Positions 9,007 to 18,200 are shown, counted from the stretch's first letter. The stretch is 64,000 bases of DNA from Aciduliprofundum sp. MAR08-339 (GCF_000327505.1 NC_019942.1:682001-746000), one strand, 5' to 3'. Made by a program: numbers and translations. Notes: generated by a model from the sequence alone, not told the origin.

Positions 9007-10214
9007 GAGGCATATATGCTTTTCTCTGGAAGGGACTTAAAGAGTTCTTTTCATCAAAAGAAGCTGTGTTTTGGGTTTTTATATTTCCCATAATATTTGG
9101 TCTTTTGTTTGCTTCTGTATTTGGCACTCCAACCACACCTCAAAATATTCCTGTAGGTTATATTATATCTCAGCAAAATTCCACACTATCTCAATCCTTC
9201 ATTAAAGGAATGGAAAAAGTGAGCATACAGAACCATACAGTTTTTGAGCTTCATAAATATGCAAATCTAAGTGAAGGAATAAGTGCCATTAAAGAAAGTA
9301 AAATAAAAGCTTTAATACTCTTCAATGAAAATTCTACTGATAATTCAAATAGTAGAAAAATGAACATAAAAATAGTATTTGATAAGAGAGATCTTCATGA
9401 TTATCAGATTGTGAGTGGCTCTGTATTTTCTTATATCTCTTCATTTGAAAATAGGGTGAGAGATTTTCAACTAAATGTGACTGTTAGATATATCCTAGAG
9501 CATGGTAATCTGACTATCTCTGAAAGGATACTAAAATCTCATCTTGAGTCTCTTGCTAATCCAGTAAATTTGAATTTGGAGTATTATACAGGCACTTCTA
9601 ATGTCACATCCAATACAAGAGTTTGGTATGCTACTGCAGCAATTGGTATAACTTTAGTATTTTCTGGAATGACCGGTACTGCTTCTTCAATATCTAGAGA
9701 AATTGAGAGAGGTACTGCAAGAAGATTGACAACTACAAAGACCAGATCTATCGAGATGCTTCTTGGAATACTTCTATACTTTTTAGTAATTCAACTCATC
9801 TCTGCATTCTTAGTGATAATTTCCTTCATAATAGTGTTTAGAGAATGGATATCATTATCTCCTCCAGTGCTGGGAATGATAATAATTGCTGCTTTGAGTA
9901 CGATGGCTATAGGCTTGCTGATTTCTACATTTACAAAAACTCAAAAAGCTGCCAGTGCTGCTGCTAATGCAATAGCATGGCCCATATCCTTCATAACTGG
10001 CATATTTTTTCCCTCATTCTTACTTCCAGATTGGATGAGAGTTATTGGCGATTACTTTCCTGCAAGTGCATTACTTCGGGGAATACGAAAAATAATAATT
10101 TTCAATCAGTCCATAGGTAATTATATGCCCATGATCATTCTGGCAATAATAGTTACAATCGTACTTCTGGTAATAGGAAGCTTTACCTTTCAATGGAGAA
10201 TAAAAAATATATGA
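9003..10214 (+). CDS. ABC-2 type permease
   Basis: This 403-residue membrane protein has one hydrophobic segment at about 18-40, a large outward-facing domain of about 170 residues, and five to six C-terminal membrane segments. This is the ABC2_membrane_3 layout. The segment GIFFPSFLLPDWMRVIGDYFPASALLRGIRK is typical of the family's last loop and is given here only as context. It forms the membrane channel for the ATPase encoded immediately upstream, with a 4-base overlap. The exported substrate is unknown; two T-rich runs lie downstream. Confidence 0.9.
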   Translation: MRGIYAFLWKGLKEFFSSKEAVFWVFIFPIIFGLLFASVFGTPTTPQNIPVGYIISQQNSTLSQSFIKGMEKVSIQNHTVFELHKYANLSEGISAIKESKIKALILFNENSTDNSNSRKMNIKIVFDKRDLHDYQIVSGSVFSYISSFENRVRDFQLNVTVRYILEHGNLTISERILKSHLESLANPVNLNLEYYTGTSNVTSNTRVWYATAAIGITLVFSGMTGTASSISREIERGTARRLTTTKTRSIEMLLGILLYFLVIQLISAFLVIISFIIVFREWISLSPPVLGMIIIAALSTMAIGLLISTFTKTQKAASAAANAIAWPISFITGIFFPSFLLPDWMRVIGDYFPASALLRGIRKIIIFNQSIGNYMPMIILAIIVTIVLLVIGSFTFQWRIKNI

Positions 10215-10332
10215 TTCCTATTAAAATCTCACATACTCATTAACTAACATGCTAGAGTTCTGAGTATAGATTGAATTTTAGAGAATTTCACGCATATACT
10301 TCTATATCTCAACAAGATTTTATTTACTCCTC

Positions 10333-10348
10333 TTTTTTACTGTTTTTT
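10333..10348 (+). terminator. Possible T-rich terminator after the ABC operon
   Basis: Two runs of six T separated by a few bases occur about 120 bases after the permease stop. Archaeal intrinsic termination often occurs at such oligo-T tracts without a hairpin. The evidence is weak because the region is AT-rich anyway. Confidence 0.3.
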
Positions 10349-10414
10349 GGCCTGGGATCAAATAGCATGGTAATGCCCCCAATTACTTATAAGGATTATG
10401 CCTCACGTTTCTCA

Positions 10415-10513
10415 TTATAAAAATACATACCAGAGACCCCACACAACAAATGCCATCCCACATAGAATTGCCTCAATTCCCAGCATTGCTAGGGTTATTT
10501 TCTTCTCTGTCAT
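10415..10513 (-). CDS. Possible 32-residue single-span membrane peptide
   Basis: The short frame begins MTEKKITLAMLGIEAILC and continues as one hydrophobic helix ending GLWYVFL. It has a charged N terminus and a single transmembrane segment, like other small archaeal membrane proteins. It lies downstream of the FkbM gene on the same strand. A purine-rich TTGGGGAAAT precedes the ATG but is a poor Shine-Dalgarno match, and an in-frame longer start (10624) would overlap the FkbM gene. No family is recognised; it may be chance. Confidence 0.3.
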   Translation of the reverse strand: MTEKKITLAMLGIEAILCGMAFVVWGLWYVFL

Positions 10514-10595
10514 ATTTCCCCAAGAGATGAACCTGTGATGAGATGCATGGGGGATTATGGGCAAGGGGGTTAATAAAGTTCTCATTTTATGAATT

Positions 10596-11447
10596 TTAAT
10601 TGATTTCAGCCATGAGTCCACCAATTCCCTCCTGATCTTTTAAATTCCATAGAAGTTTTACTTTGTAGCCACATTTTTCAAATTTCTTTTTTAGAGATAG
10701 AAATCCGCGGTGATATTCAATAACATATCTTGGCACTTTTCTAAGCACTTTACAGGGTACCGAGAGAAGGGAATATTCACAACCTTCACAGTCAAATTTG
10801 GCAATATCTATTTTCTCTTTGGATATAACTCTGGTTACGGATATTCCCCTTATCATGTACTTATTATTTCCTTTTAATCCAACTGTTGTTGTGCCGAGAT
10901 TTTCATATTTCAACTCAATTTCGCCATCTTTATCCGCTACTGCAAAATTGTAAACTTCACCATTTACTTTATTGAGTCTCAGATTCTCTCTTATTATTGG
11001 GATGTTTTCTTTCTGCGCTTCATATATAATTACTTTTCTGGCACCCCATTTTGAAAATAATACAGAAGAGTAGCCAATATAACCTCCAACATCAAGGATA
11101 ACTTTATTACTATAGTCGAATACTCTATAATATTCTTCAAGGCTCTCTTTCAAGACACTTAACTGTATGGGATATGCTCCTATTTTTATATCTTCTTTCT
11201 TTACGTAAACCCTACCTTTACGTACATCAACTATTTTCCATCCACAGTGAGTTATATCTCTCAATCTCCAAAAATCGTTTTTACTTTGTAGGACAATGCC
11301 ACCATCTGTATCACCCTTCATATGAATTCGTGCGGGGTGATTAAAAACAAGTGGAAGCAAGGATAGCGGTTTTTCTATATATCTAACTGAGAAGAATATT
11401 GTGCCCATCAAAGGTATCGGCCCTCTAATACCTGATTGTTCAAGCAT
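10596..11447 (-). CDS. FkbM-family methyltransferase
   Basis: This is a SAM-dependent methyltransferase of about 283 residues. The SAM-binding motif VILDVGGYIGYSSVLF is at about 118-133, the acidic loop IIYEAQKENI follows, and the FkbM-typical FDCEGCEYSLL is near 220. FkbM enzymes O-methylate sugars or lipids; in this setting glycan methylation is the likely role. The start is fixed by a near-perfect Shine-Dalgarno site (GGAGGTGAG at 11452-11460) four bases before the ATG at 11447, whereas the in-frame GTG at 11456 falls inside that site. The following glycosyltransferase gene is on the same strand but about 540 bases upstream. Confidence 0.85.
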   Translation of the reverse strand: MLEQSGIRGPIPLMGTIFFSVRYIEKPLSLLPLVFNHPARIHMKGDTDGGIVLQSKNDFWRLRDITHCGWKIVDVRKGRVYVKKEDIKIGAYPIQLSVLKESLEEYYRVFDYSNKVILDVGGYIGYSSVLFSKWGARKVIIYEAQKENIPIIRENLRLNKVNGEVYNFAVADKDGEIELKYENLGTTTVGLKGNNKYMIRGISVTRVISKEKIDIAKFDCEGCEYSLLSVPCKVLRKVPRYVIEYHRGFLSLKKKFEKCGYKVKLLWNLKDQEGIGGLMAEIN

Positions 11448-11451
11448 AATT

Positions 11452-11460
11452 CTCACCTCC
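11452..11460 (-). promoter_or_regulatory. Shine-Dalgarno site deciding the FkbM start
   Basis: GGAGGTGAG matches eight of nine positions of the archaeal 16S anti-SD complement (GGAGGTGAT) and sits four bases before the ATG at 11447. Confidence 0.7.
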
Positions 11461-11645
11461 GCTTAAAATTAAAAAATTGTTGTGCCCTTAAAAATATATT
11501 GCCCCAGATTGCAGCGGTGATTAAAAAGTGTGAGTTACCATAGTGAGAATCATTCATAAGATTACTCGTTGCAAAGGTATAACTAATTTATTTCTAAAAA
11601 TTTTTTCATCGGATTCCTATGCTCTTTAATCCTCTTAAGCTCAGC

Positions 11646-11810
11646 CTCCAAAGGTTATATTTCCAGCTCTCTATAGTTTTAGGTTTTCAATCTCAGTACT
11701 TATCCCCTTCTTTAACTCTCACGCCCAGTCCCAGTGCAATTCTATTCATAAAGTTAAAGTAGACAACTATGAGTGCAATATACACTTTCCTCCTCAGGAG
11801 GTATTTGAGA
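11646..11810. repeat. 165-bp direct repeat, copy 1
   Basis: This stretch matches 18035-18200 at roughly 85-87% identity by eye, in the same orientation. Both copies include the end of a minus-strand reading frame and about 45 bases beyond its stop (shared TTTTAGGTTTTCAATCTCAG). Both contain the hyphenated palindrome CCTCCTCAGGAGG. Sharing of non-coding flank argues for duplication or insertion of a DNA element rather than protein-level similarity alone. Confidence 0.75.
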
Positions 11811-11857
11811 TAAGAGTTCAAAAGATACCCCTCGAAACCGGAATTTTGAGGATTGGC
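11693..11857 (-). pseudogene. C-terminal relic of an unidentified protein, copy 1
   Basis: This minus-strand frame is open for 54 codons before TGA at 11693-11695, and has no start codon of its own. The residues include YLKYLLRRKVYIALIVVYFN followed by FMNRIALGLGVRVKEG. The same C terminus, with the same frame, occurs at the second repeat copy (18089-18198). The FNFxNRIALGLGV pattern recalls the C termini of some AhpD/peroxidase-related proteins and also of some transposases; I cannot decide between them. Confidence 0.5.
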
Positions 11858-11992
11858 TCAGGATCGCATAATATGTAAATGGCTCAAAGAACAGAAGATG
11901 GAAAGTGAGATTATCAGGTAAACAAACATTTCAAAGGGAGATGGAAGGATTTTACCTTTGTAGTCCAGATAATTACTGTCGTAGTTTTGCAA

Positions 11993-12838
11993 TTAATTGT
12001 CCATATAGGCACTATAGGCAACCCATGCGAATTCATATTTTTTAGGTCCATTTATCGGGAACTCAATCATATTTCTCATCCAAATCTCTTTTTTTCTCTG
12101 CATGTCTATTTTCTTTGATTTTTTATAAGGTGCTCCGGCAACATAAGCCAAAATTTCTAGAGGCATCCAAAATAGATAATAGGTCAGGTCAGAAGATGCC
12201 CATTCTCTCACAATATTAAATCTTAGCTTTAAAGGTATTTCATTTCTAACAATGTATCTATCTCTCTCCGCAATGAATTTTCTCCAGATCATATGAATTG
12301 TGTTTTTTGCTTGTCTCTTTTCGGGTTCGTATGAAATCCAGTTCTCTCCTGTGATCAGTGGACACCATTTAAATGCATTTATCTCAATTAATCTCCACCA
12401 AAGATCAAAATCTTCATTATGTTGTAAATTTCTCCATCCACCCACTTTTTCTAAAAGATGTCTGGGATAGATCCCAGAATAAACTGCCTGCACTGCATAT
12501 TTCCCGTAACCATCCCATCTCTCATAGGCTTTTATGAACTCCCACCATTGGGGATAATATACGGTATCGAGATCTACCTGAATTATGAACTCGCCCTTGG
12601 AATTTTCAAATGCAATCTGTCTGCCCCTTCCACGCTTGCACTTTTCCACTATTATCTTGAAATTGGAGAATCTTTTTTGGTACTCTTTTAGGATTTCCAG
12701 CGTACCATCTGTGGATTTGCTATCCACCACCACAATTTCAAAATCCTCTGGATTTATGTATTTCAGAATTGAATCAAGACTTGATCTTATTCTGGGAGCG
12801 TTGTTATATACAGTTGTACAGATAGAGTATTTTACCAT
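11993..12838 (-). CDS. Glycosyltransferase family 2
   Basis: This 281-residue GT-A enzyme starts VKYSICTTVYNNAPRI, has the nucleotide-binding VVVDSKSTDGT at about 37-47, and the metal-binding DxD-like QVDLDTVYYP at about 92. It transfers a sugar from a nucleotide donor to a lipid-linked or peptide acceptor; the sugar is unknown. No membrane segments are evident. A GGAGG Shine-Dalgarno site at 12847-12851, eight bases before the ATG, supports the start. It is divergent from the next glycosyltransferase gene. Confidence 0.88.
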   Translation of the reverse strand: MVKYSICTTVYNNAPRIRSSLDSILKYINPEDFEIVVVDSKSTDGTLEILKEYQKRFSNFKIIVEKCKRGRGRQIAFENSKGEFIIQVDLDTVYYPQWWEFIKAYERWDGYGKYAVQAVYSGIYPRHLLEKVGGWRNLQHNEDFDLWWRLIEINAFKWCPLITGENWISYEPEKRQAKNTIHMIWRKFIAERDRYIVRNEIPLKLRFNIVREWASSDLTYYLFWMPLEILAYVAGAPYKKSKKIDMQRKKEIWMRNMIEFPINGPKKYEFAWVAYSAYMDN

Positions 12839-12966
12839 TTTTTATTCCTCCGAGTATATCTTAAATTTAGTGTTATCAGCTTTATAACAGGGTAAATAAT
12901 AAATGTTTTGTGAGAGATTATTACAAAATGAAAGGAATATTCAAAACATATAAATAATTGGGAAAT

Positions 12967-14025
12967 ATGAAGAAGATGATGCCTCATATACCTAACTCAT
13001 ATGTTGATAATATTAGAATTGCATTCTTTGGAGAATTGAGTCAAACTTTTACAAAAAGAGATTATGATATATTGAAAAAGCATTATTATTTAGAGGTATT
13101 ACAACCACCTAAAACCAAGAAGGAATGGATGAAATATCCTAAAAGAGTTAAGGATATAGTTAAGAGAAATGATGTGGTATTTGGCTGGTTTGCAGGGTGG
13201 CACACACTACCTGCAGTTTATTATGCAAGAAAATACGGCAAAAAGTCCATTATCGTTGTGGGAGGTTACGATGCTGCTTGCGAGCCTGAGATAAATTACG
13301 GAGCATTTTCAAATTTGAAAGAGAAAATACCTGCAAAATATGTTTTAGAGCACGCAGATTTGCTTCTTGCAGTATCCCAATTTACAAAAAATGAAATAAT
13401 GAAAAGAGTTGGGCCAAGGGATGTGCTCGTGGTTTATAATGGAGTGGATGTTGATAAGTTCAAGTTATCCGTGAGTAAGGATAGGAAGCTGGTAATAACA
13501 GTAGCCTCTGCGAAAAATGATTTACGGAGAATTAAGGTTAAAGGATTGGATACCTTTGTTAAGGCCGCAAAGTACCTTCCAGATACCAAATTCTTAGTTA
13601 TTGGTGTGGATGGCTCTGCAAGAAAATATTTAGAAAATATAGCACCAAAAAATGTAGAGATAATTGGATATATTTCTCGTGATGAAGACCTCGTTAATTG
13701 GCTTCAGAGGGCGAAGGTGATATGCCAGCTCTCCTATTACGAGGCCTTCGGCCTTGCTCCTGCAGAGGGTATGGCCTGTGGATGTATCCCAGTGGTTACC
13801 AAAGATAAATCTGGAATGTCCGAGTTTGTGAGAGAGGTTGGATTCTATGTACCCTATGGTGATCCCAAAGCAACTGCAGATGCCATAAAAAAAGCCGTAG
13901 AAGCACCTCTGGAATGGGGTCTTAGGGCTAGGGAAATAATCGAAAAAGAGTTTTCCATAAAGAAAAGGGAAGAGATATTGATCAAAATAATTAAAAATGT
14001 TTTGTGGGAAAGGGAATCTATTTAA
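12967..14025 (+). CDS. Glycosyltransferase, GT-B fold (family 4-like)
   Basis: This protein of about 352 residues has the two Rossmann-like halves of GT-B enzymes. The C-terminal half shows the donor-binding pattern YYEAFGLAPAEGMACGCIPV with the EX7E-type glutamate spacing. The N-terminal half contains a VVGGYDAACEPE loop. It probably adds a hexose to a lipid-linked glycan at the cytoplasmic face. Several ATGs (12967, 12976, 12979) are possible after a CATATAAATAA box; 12967 is used. The next gene starts one base after the stop. Confidence 0.86.
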   Translation: MKKMMPHIPNSYVDNIRIAFFGELSQTFTKRDYDILKKHYYLEVLQPPKTKKEWMKYPKRVKDIVKRNDVVFGWFAGWHTLPAVYYARKYGKKSIIVVGGYDAACEPEINYGAFSNLKEKIPAKYVLEHADLLLAVSQFTKNEIMKRVGPRDVLVVYNGVDVDKFKLSVSKDRKLVITVASAKNDLRRIKVKGLDTFVKAAKYLPDTKFLVIGVDGSARKYLENIAPKNVEIIGYISRDEDLVNWLQRAKVICQLSYYEAFGLAPAEGMACGCIPVVTKDKSGMSEFVREVGFYVPYGDPKATADAIKKAVEAPLEWGLRAREIIEKEFSIKKREEILIKIIKNVLWERESI

Positions 14026-14026
14026 A

Positions 14027-15280
14027 ATGATAGAATATTCCCACCTGATGAGCAGCAAACTCTTCAGTGATTTGGAAGTGGTAAAGTCCATGTTAGAAAG
14101 AGAGTCTTTGTTTAGCTATGTATTTAAAATACTTTTAATTTCTTTACAATTCATAAGCAGCAAAATTGCAGCAAGCTCGCCCATCTCTAAAAAAGATAAA
14201 AAGATAGTAATTTTCACGAACCTGTATTACACGGGCAATCCACGGGCGGTATATGAGAGGATGCTTGAAGATTCAAAGTTGAGGAAGAAATATGAAATTT
14301 ACTGGATGGCTCCCCAGCTTTCAACCTTTTTTGAATTGAGAAAAAAGAAGTTGCCTGTGCTGTACAAGCATGGATTACTCAGTGTGAAGAAATATATGAA
14401 CGCGGATCTATGGGTCCTTGCGCATAAAGGTGCTTGGAATGTACCGTTCTTCTTGCAATCAAAATACAAATCTTTGCCAAAATTACAGTTATGGCATGGT
14501 GTGGGTCCCAAAGGTATACATAACACCCAAGAAGATTATAAAATTCACAAGGGTTGGTGTGTACCTTCAGAATTTGTGAAGATGCGACATATAAAAATAT
14601 GGAATGCACCTCCTAATAAACTATATGTTACCGGTGAGGCAAAAATTGATCATCTTCTTTATTTACTAAACCTTCCTAGGAGTAAGTTAGTTTCCCAAAT
14701 TAAAACTAAAGTTAAGGTTAATCCAGAATACAAATTTATACTTTATGCGCCCACTTATGATGTGAAAGTATGGCCTTGGGGGAATGTGAAAAAAGGTATA
14801 GATGAATTTTGTGAAATTTTATCAGAAAAAAATGCCTATTTGTTACTTAGATTACATCCATATTATAAGCCCAGTGAAGAATTAAAGAAGATAATTCGAA
14901 AATGTAGAAATATTATTGACGTTTCAATGAGCAAATGTCCGGATACCATGCTTGTATTGGCTGTCTCGGATATCCTTATTACTGACTGGTCATCCATTTA
15001 TACTGATTTTACTGTTTCCCAAAGACCTATAATATTTTTAAATGTAAAGCCTAACTATTATACCGAGCAAAGGGGAGAGTCATTAATACCACCTCATATG
15101 AGGCCAGGAATAATTGTAAATTCGAAAGAAGAGCTATTTGATGCTTTGAGGAATATTTTTGATAATAAATGGTCTTCAGATAAAAAATTAGAGATTTTGC
15201 AATTCATTAAATTGGTACATGGAAAGGTGGATGGTGAAGCATCTAGAAGGGTTATAGAGGTCATAGAAAAAATAATATGA
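14027..15280 (+). CDS. CDP-glycerol glycerophosphotransferase-like (TagB/TagF) protein
   Basis: This 417-residue protein matches the Glyphos_transf family that moves polyol phosphates from CDP-polyols. The N-terminal third includes KIVIFTNLYYTGNPRAVYE. Conserved motifs follow: LPKLQLWHGVGPKG near residue 155, FILYAPTYD near 233, LRLHPYY near 280 and DILITDWSSIYTDF near 315. In bacteria these enzymes build teichoic-acid-like polymers. In this archaeon it implies phosphodiester-linked polyol or sugar on a surface glycan. It is directly downstream of a glycosyltransferase gene and convergent with a LicC-like cytidylyltransferase gene that could make its CDP-activated donor. Confidence 0.85.
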   Translation: MIEYSHLMSSKLFSDLEVVKSMLERESLFSYVFKILLISLQFISSKIAASSPISKKDKKIVIFTNLYYTGNPRAVYERMLEDSKLRKKYEIYWMAPQLSTFFELRKKKLPVLYKHGLLSVKKYMNADLWVLAHKGAWNVPFFLQSKYKSLPKLQLWHGVGPKGIHNTQEDYKIHKGWCVPSEFVKMRHIKIWNAPPNKLYVTGEAKIDHLLYLLNLPRSKLVSQIKTKVKVNPEYKFILYAPTYDVKVWPWGNVKKGIDEFCEILSEKNAYLLLRLHPYYKPSEELKKIIRKCRNIIDVSMSKCPDTMLVLAVSDILITDWSSIYTDFTVSQRPIIFLNVKPNYYTEQRGESLIPPHMRPGIIVNSKEELFDALRNIFDNKWSSDKKLEILQFIKLVHGKVDGEASRRVIEVIEKII

Positions 15281-15283
15281 GGA

Positions 15284-16021
15284 CTAAAATCTTCTTTTTT
15301 TCAGAAGATAATCGATCAATTCCTTATCGCTATGTATATCCATTTCCTGCCACTCAGATTGATTTATCCATATGGGGATAATTTTCTCTCCTTTGGAGGC
15401 CATATAGTTAAACACTTCGAGCCAGAATTTTGAAAGATATTCTTCTTTTCTAACCAAATACTCTAAGGTATTTACGAACTTATTTTTTCCGGTTCCACAG
15501 AATTTTGCAATTCCGGTAGACTCGGCATCAGTTTCATTCACATCTATTTTTTTGCTTACATATTTTATAAAACCATTTTCTATTTTAACTTTCATATCAT
15601 CTGCATCGTAACCATTTTTCTCATCCACTACTAAGAATATGCCATCATTGCCAGCATCGATTAATTTTTTTATCACATCTAATTTGAAGAGATTATCTCC
15701 ATTAGTAACAATAACATCACCTCTGACTTTCAAACTTCCGAACCATAAGGACACCAAGTTGTTGGAGACTTTATAAAAAGGGTTATAGGCAATGTCTACA
15801 AATCCTTCATAATTCCACTCTTTAATTTTTTGCTCTACCTTCTCAGTAAGGTAGCCAGTAACCACAATTACTCTTTCAATTTCAGAGATATTTTCAAATA
15901 TTTTAAGTTGTTTTTGAAGAATTGTTTCACCATCCCACAGTGGCAAAAGAATTTTTGGTGTATCAGCTGTCAAGGGCATCAACCTCTCGCCTCTTCCTGC
16001 ACCTAAAATAATCGCATCCAT
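15284..16021 (-). CDS. LicC-like sugar/polyol-phosphate nucleotidylyltransferase
   Basis: This 245-residue protein opens with the nucleotidyltransferase signature ILGAGRGERLMPLTADTPK. It also has the YNPFYKVSNNLVSLW segment characteristic of phosphocholine and inositol-phosphate cytidylyltransferases, and a TNGDN metal-binding site. It therefore probably makes a CDP-activated polyol or choline-like phosphate. The convergent TagF-like gene 3 bases away is a natural partner. It lies one base downstream of asnB on the same strand, so these two are co-transcribed. The substrate is inferred. Confidence 0.8.
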   Translation of the reverse strand: MDAIILGAGRGERLMPLTADTPKILLPLWDGETILQKQLKIFENISEIERVIVVTGYLTEKVEQKIKEWNYEGFVDIAYNPFYKVSNNLVSLWFGSLKVRGDVIVTNGDNLFKLDVIKKLIDAGNDGIFLVVDEKNGYDADDMKVKIENGFIKYVSKKIDVNETDAESTGIAKFCGTGKNKFVNTLEYLVRKEEYLSKFWLEVFNYMASKGEKIIPIWINQSEWQEMDIHSDKELIDYLLKKRRF

Positions 16022-16022
16022 A

Positions 16023-17915
16023 TTATTCCCCCCAGTTTCTTAGCCATAACTCTAAACTTATTAGCATCCATATTCTCTGAATTACATAATTGTCATGTTC
16101 CATTTTAAATTTGCGGAGAATATCTTTTATCTCATCATATGAAACATATTTTGTGATCTTAGCATTTTTGTTTAGGAGTTCATCTGCATATTTTATTAAT
16201 TTATCTTTCCACTCTAAAAATGGAATTGGGAATCCCATTTTCCTTCTATTTATTATTTCTTCCGGTATTTTTTCTGAGCCTAGTTTTTTAAGAATATATT
16301 TTGGAATGTCATGTTTTTCTGCTATTTCATCACTGGTTTTGGTTTGAGCTTTTATGTAATCCTCCCAAGATTTCCACGGACTCTTAAAGTGATTGGGTAA
16401 ACTAAAAACGAACTCTACAAGCTCATGGTCTAAAAATGGCACTCTACTCTCCACCGCGTTAGCCATAGTAGAGTTATCCACTCTGTTTAATAGAATAGGA
16501 AGATGAGCATTCAAAAAGAAATAGGATAATTTGTGATAATCATCGTGTGCAATTTCATCTAATATGTTATTGAAAATTTCTATATATTCTTCATCTCCTT
16601 TGTGTTTTAGTATTTTTTCGACAATCTCAGGGGGCCAGTATGGGTATCTAAGTAGCAATAGATCTAGAATTGTTGTAATTACCTTTCCACCGTACCTTTC
16701 ATATAACTCTGGCAATTTTTTTCTTAACTCCTCTGGAGAATTCCTCGAGTTTGTAAAAATACGCATTCTTTCCATATCGAAGGGACTTCTGAATATTCTG
16801 TTATATCCATAAAATATCTCATCCGAGCCCTCACCAGAGAGAACTACATACACGCCCATCTTACGTATATACTTGGATAATAAAAATAGTGCAACTTCAT
16901 TTGGTACACCTATTGGCTCATCCTTGATTTTTGCATATTCTTCCATTCCTTTTATATAATCTTCAAAGTCTAAAGCAATATCATGGTGCTCTGCGTTGAT
17001 ATACTCTGCGACCTTGGTGGCATATTCTCCCTCATCAAAGGTACTACCTTTAAACCTTACAGTGAAGGTTATAACCTTATTGGATAAATCTCGCATATAG
17101 GCAGCGATAACACTGGAATCTAGGCCACCAGATAAAATAGCGCCCACCTTTACATCAGCGATCAATCTTCTTCTCACCGATTTTTTTAAAAGTTCATCAA
17201 GGGTAATGAGTGCCTCATCAAATCCCATGGTTTCATACTTAGGATTTGGCTTTAATCTCCAATATCTCCAAACTTTAATAGATCTAGATGTAAGATCAAA
17301 GACCATATTATGGCCTGGTAAGAGTTTTTTAATACTCTTAAATAAAGTTTCTTCCCCCACAACTCCCCTGAACATAAGATAATCTGAGATTTTATTTTCA
17401 TTTATTTGTCTTTTTAATCCGTGTTGAAGAATTCCTTTAATTTCTGAACTAAACACAAGATTTTCCCCATCATAATGATAGTAAAGGGGTTTGATTCCAA
17501 ATCTATCTCTACTCAAAAATATAGTACCTTTTTTCTTATCATAAATTGCAAATGCCCACATGCCATTTAGTTTCTCCACACATTCGTACCCCCATTCTAA
17601 ATAAGCAGCTAATATAACTTCAGTATCACTATGTGTATTGAAAACGTATCCTTTGTTTTCTAATTCACTTCTTATTTCCATGAAATTGTAAATTTCCCCA
17701 TTATATACTATCCATACTTCTTTCTCATCCTTCTTGTATTTCATAGGCTGATGAGCTTTTTTACTGAGGTCAATTATGGCCAATCTCACATGGCCCAAGG
17801 TAACATTTTCATCTGAGAAAATACCTTCATCATCAGGACCACGATGCTTCAGGGCATCATTCATTTTAGATATCAACTCTGTGTTTTTCCAAGTAAATCC
17901 GTTTATGCCACACAT
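16023..17915 (-). CDS. asnB: Asparagine synthase (glutamine-hydrolysing)
   Basis: This 630-residue class-II amidotransferase has the catalytic Cys2 in MCGINGF. The glutaminase motifs LKHRGPDDEG (about 23-32) and YNGEIYNF are present, along with the synthetase pyrophosphate loop SGGLDSS at about 262-268. The C terminus includes ESRVPFLDHELVEF. It converts aspartate to asparagine, but in glycan clusters AsnB-like enzymes often amidate uronic acids or other carboxyl groups. A GTTTATATC box about 27 bases before the ATG implies its own leaderless promoter. It is upstream of and nearly touching the cytidylyltransferase gene. Confidence 0.92.
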   Translation of the reverse strand: MCGINGFTWKNTELISKMNDALKHRGPDDEGIFSDENVTLGHVRLAIIDLSKKAHQPMKYKKDEKEVWIVYNGEIYNFMEIRSELENKGYVFNTHSDTEVILAAYLEWGYECVEKLNGMWAFAIYDKKKGTIFLSRDRFGIKPLYYHYDGENLVFSSEIKGILQHGLKRQINENKISDYLMFRGVVGEETLFKSIKKLLPGHNMVFDLTSRSIKVWRYWRLKPNPKYETMGFDEALITLDELLKKSVRRRLIADVKVGAILSGGLDSSVIAAYMRDLSNKVITFTVRFKGSTFDEGEYATKVAEYINAEHHDIALDFEDYIKGMEEYAKIKDEPIGVPNEVALFLLSKYIRKMGVYVVLSGEGSDEIFYGYNRIFRSPFDMERMRIFTNSRNSPEELRKKLPELYERYGGKVITTILDLLLLRYPYWPPEIVEKILKHKGDEEYIEIFNNILDEIAHDDYHKLSYFFLNAHLPILLNRVDNSTMANAVESRVPFLDHELVEFVFSLPNHFKSPWKSWEDYIKAQTKTSDEIAEKHDIPKYILKKLGSEKIPEEIINRRKMGFPIPFLEWKDKLIKYADELLNKNAKITKYVSYDEIKDILRKFKMEHDNYVIQRIWMLISLELWLRNWGE

Positions 17916-18034
17916 TGCTTGACAATATTAATTAGTGATATAAACTTTTGTTACCTATAAGTAGAGATTCTATAAAAAGCAGTGAGAAACTCTGTACTTC
18001 TAATTTTGTATTTTACAATATTTTTTGTGCAGTT

Positions 18035-18200
18035 CTCCAAAGGTCAGATTTCCAGTTCTCTATAATTTTAGGTTTTCAATCTCAGTACCTATACCCCTTC
18101 TTTAACTCTCACGCTCAGTCCCAGTACAATTCTATTCGCGAAATTAAAATGGAAAGCTATAAGCACTATATACATTTTCCTCCTCAGGAGGTATTTTAGA
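18035..18200. repeat. 165-bp direct repeat, copy 2
   Basis: This stretch matches 11646-11810 in the same orientation, about 6.4 kb apart. Its minus-strand frame ends at TAG 18089-18091 and reads KYLLRRKMYIVLIAFHFNF, clearly the same protein end as copy 1. The two copies end together near 18200, where a different relic begins. Confidence 0.75.

Larger units (their letters stand above)
11457..11992. other. Long gap holding a gene relic and repeat copy
   Basis: No intact gene is seen in this 536-base stretch. It holds one copy of a 165-base repeat (11646-11810) and a decayed 54-codon frame (11693-11857, minus). The rest is AT-rich and shows nothing recognisable. It separates the FkbM gene from a GT2 gene. 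Confidence 0.6.

Noticed and set aside
11790-11803. CCTCCTCAGGAGG as a regulatory hairpin
   Set aside because: The bases are part of a degraded coding frame (LLRRK) and also occur in similar form in ATPase paralogue 1 (18612-18624), so a structural role is not needed.
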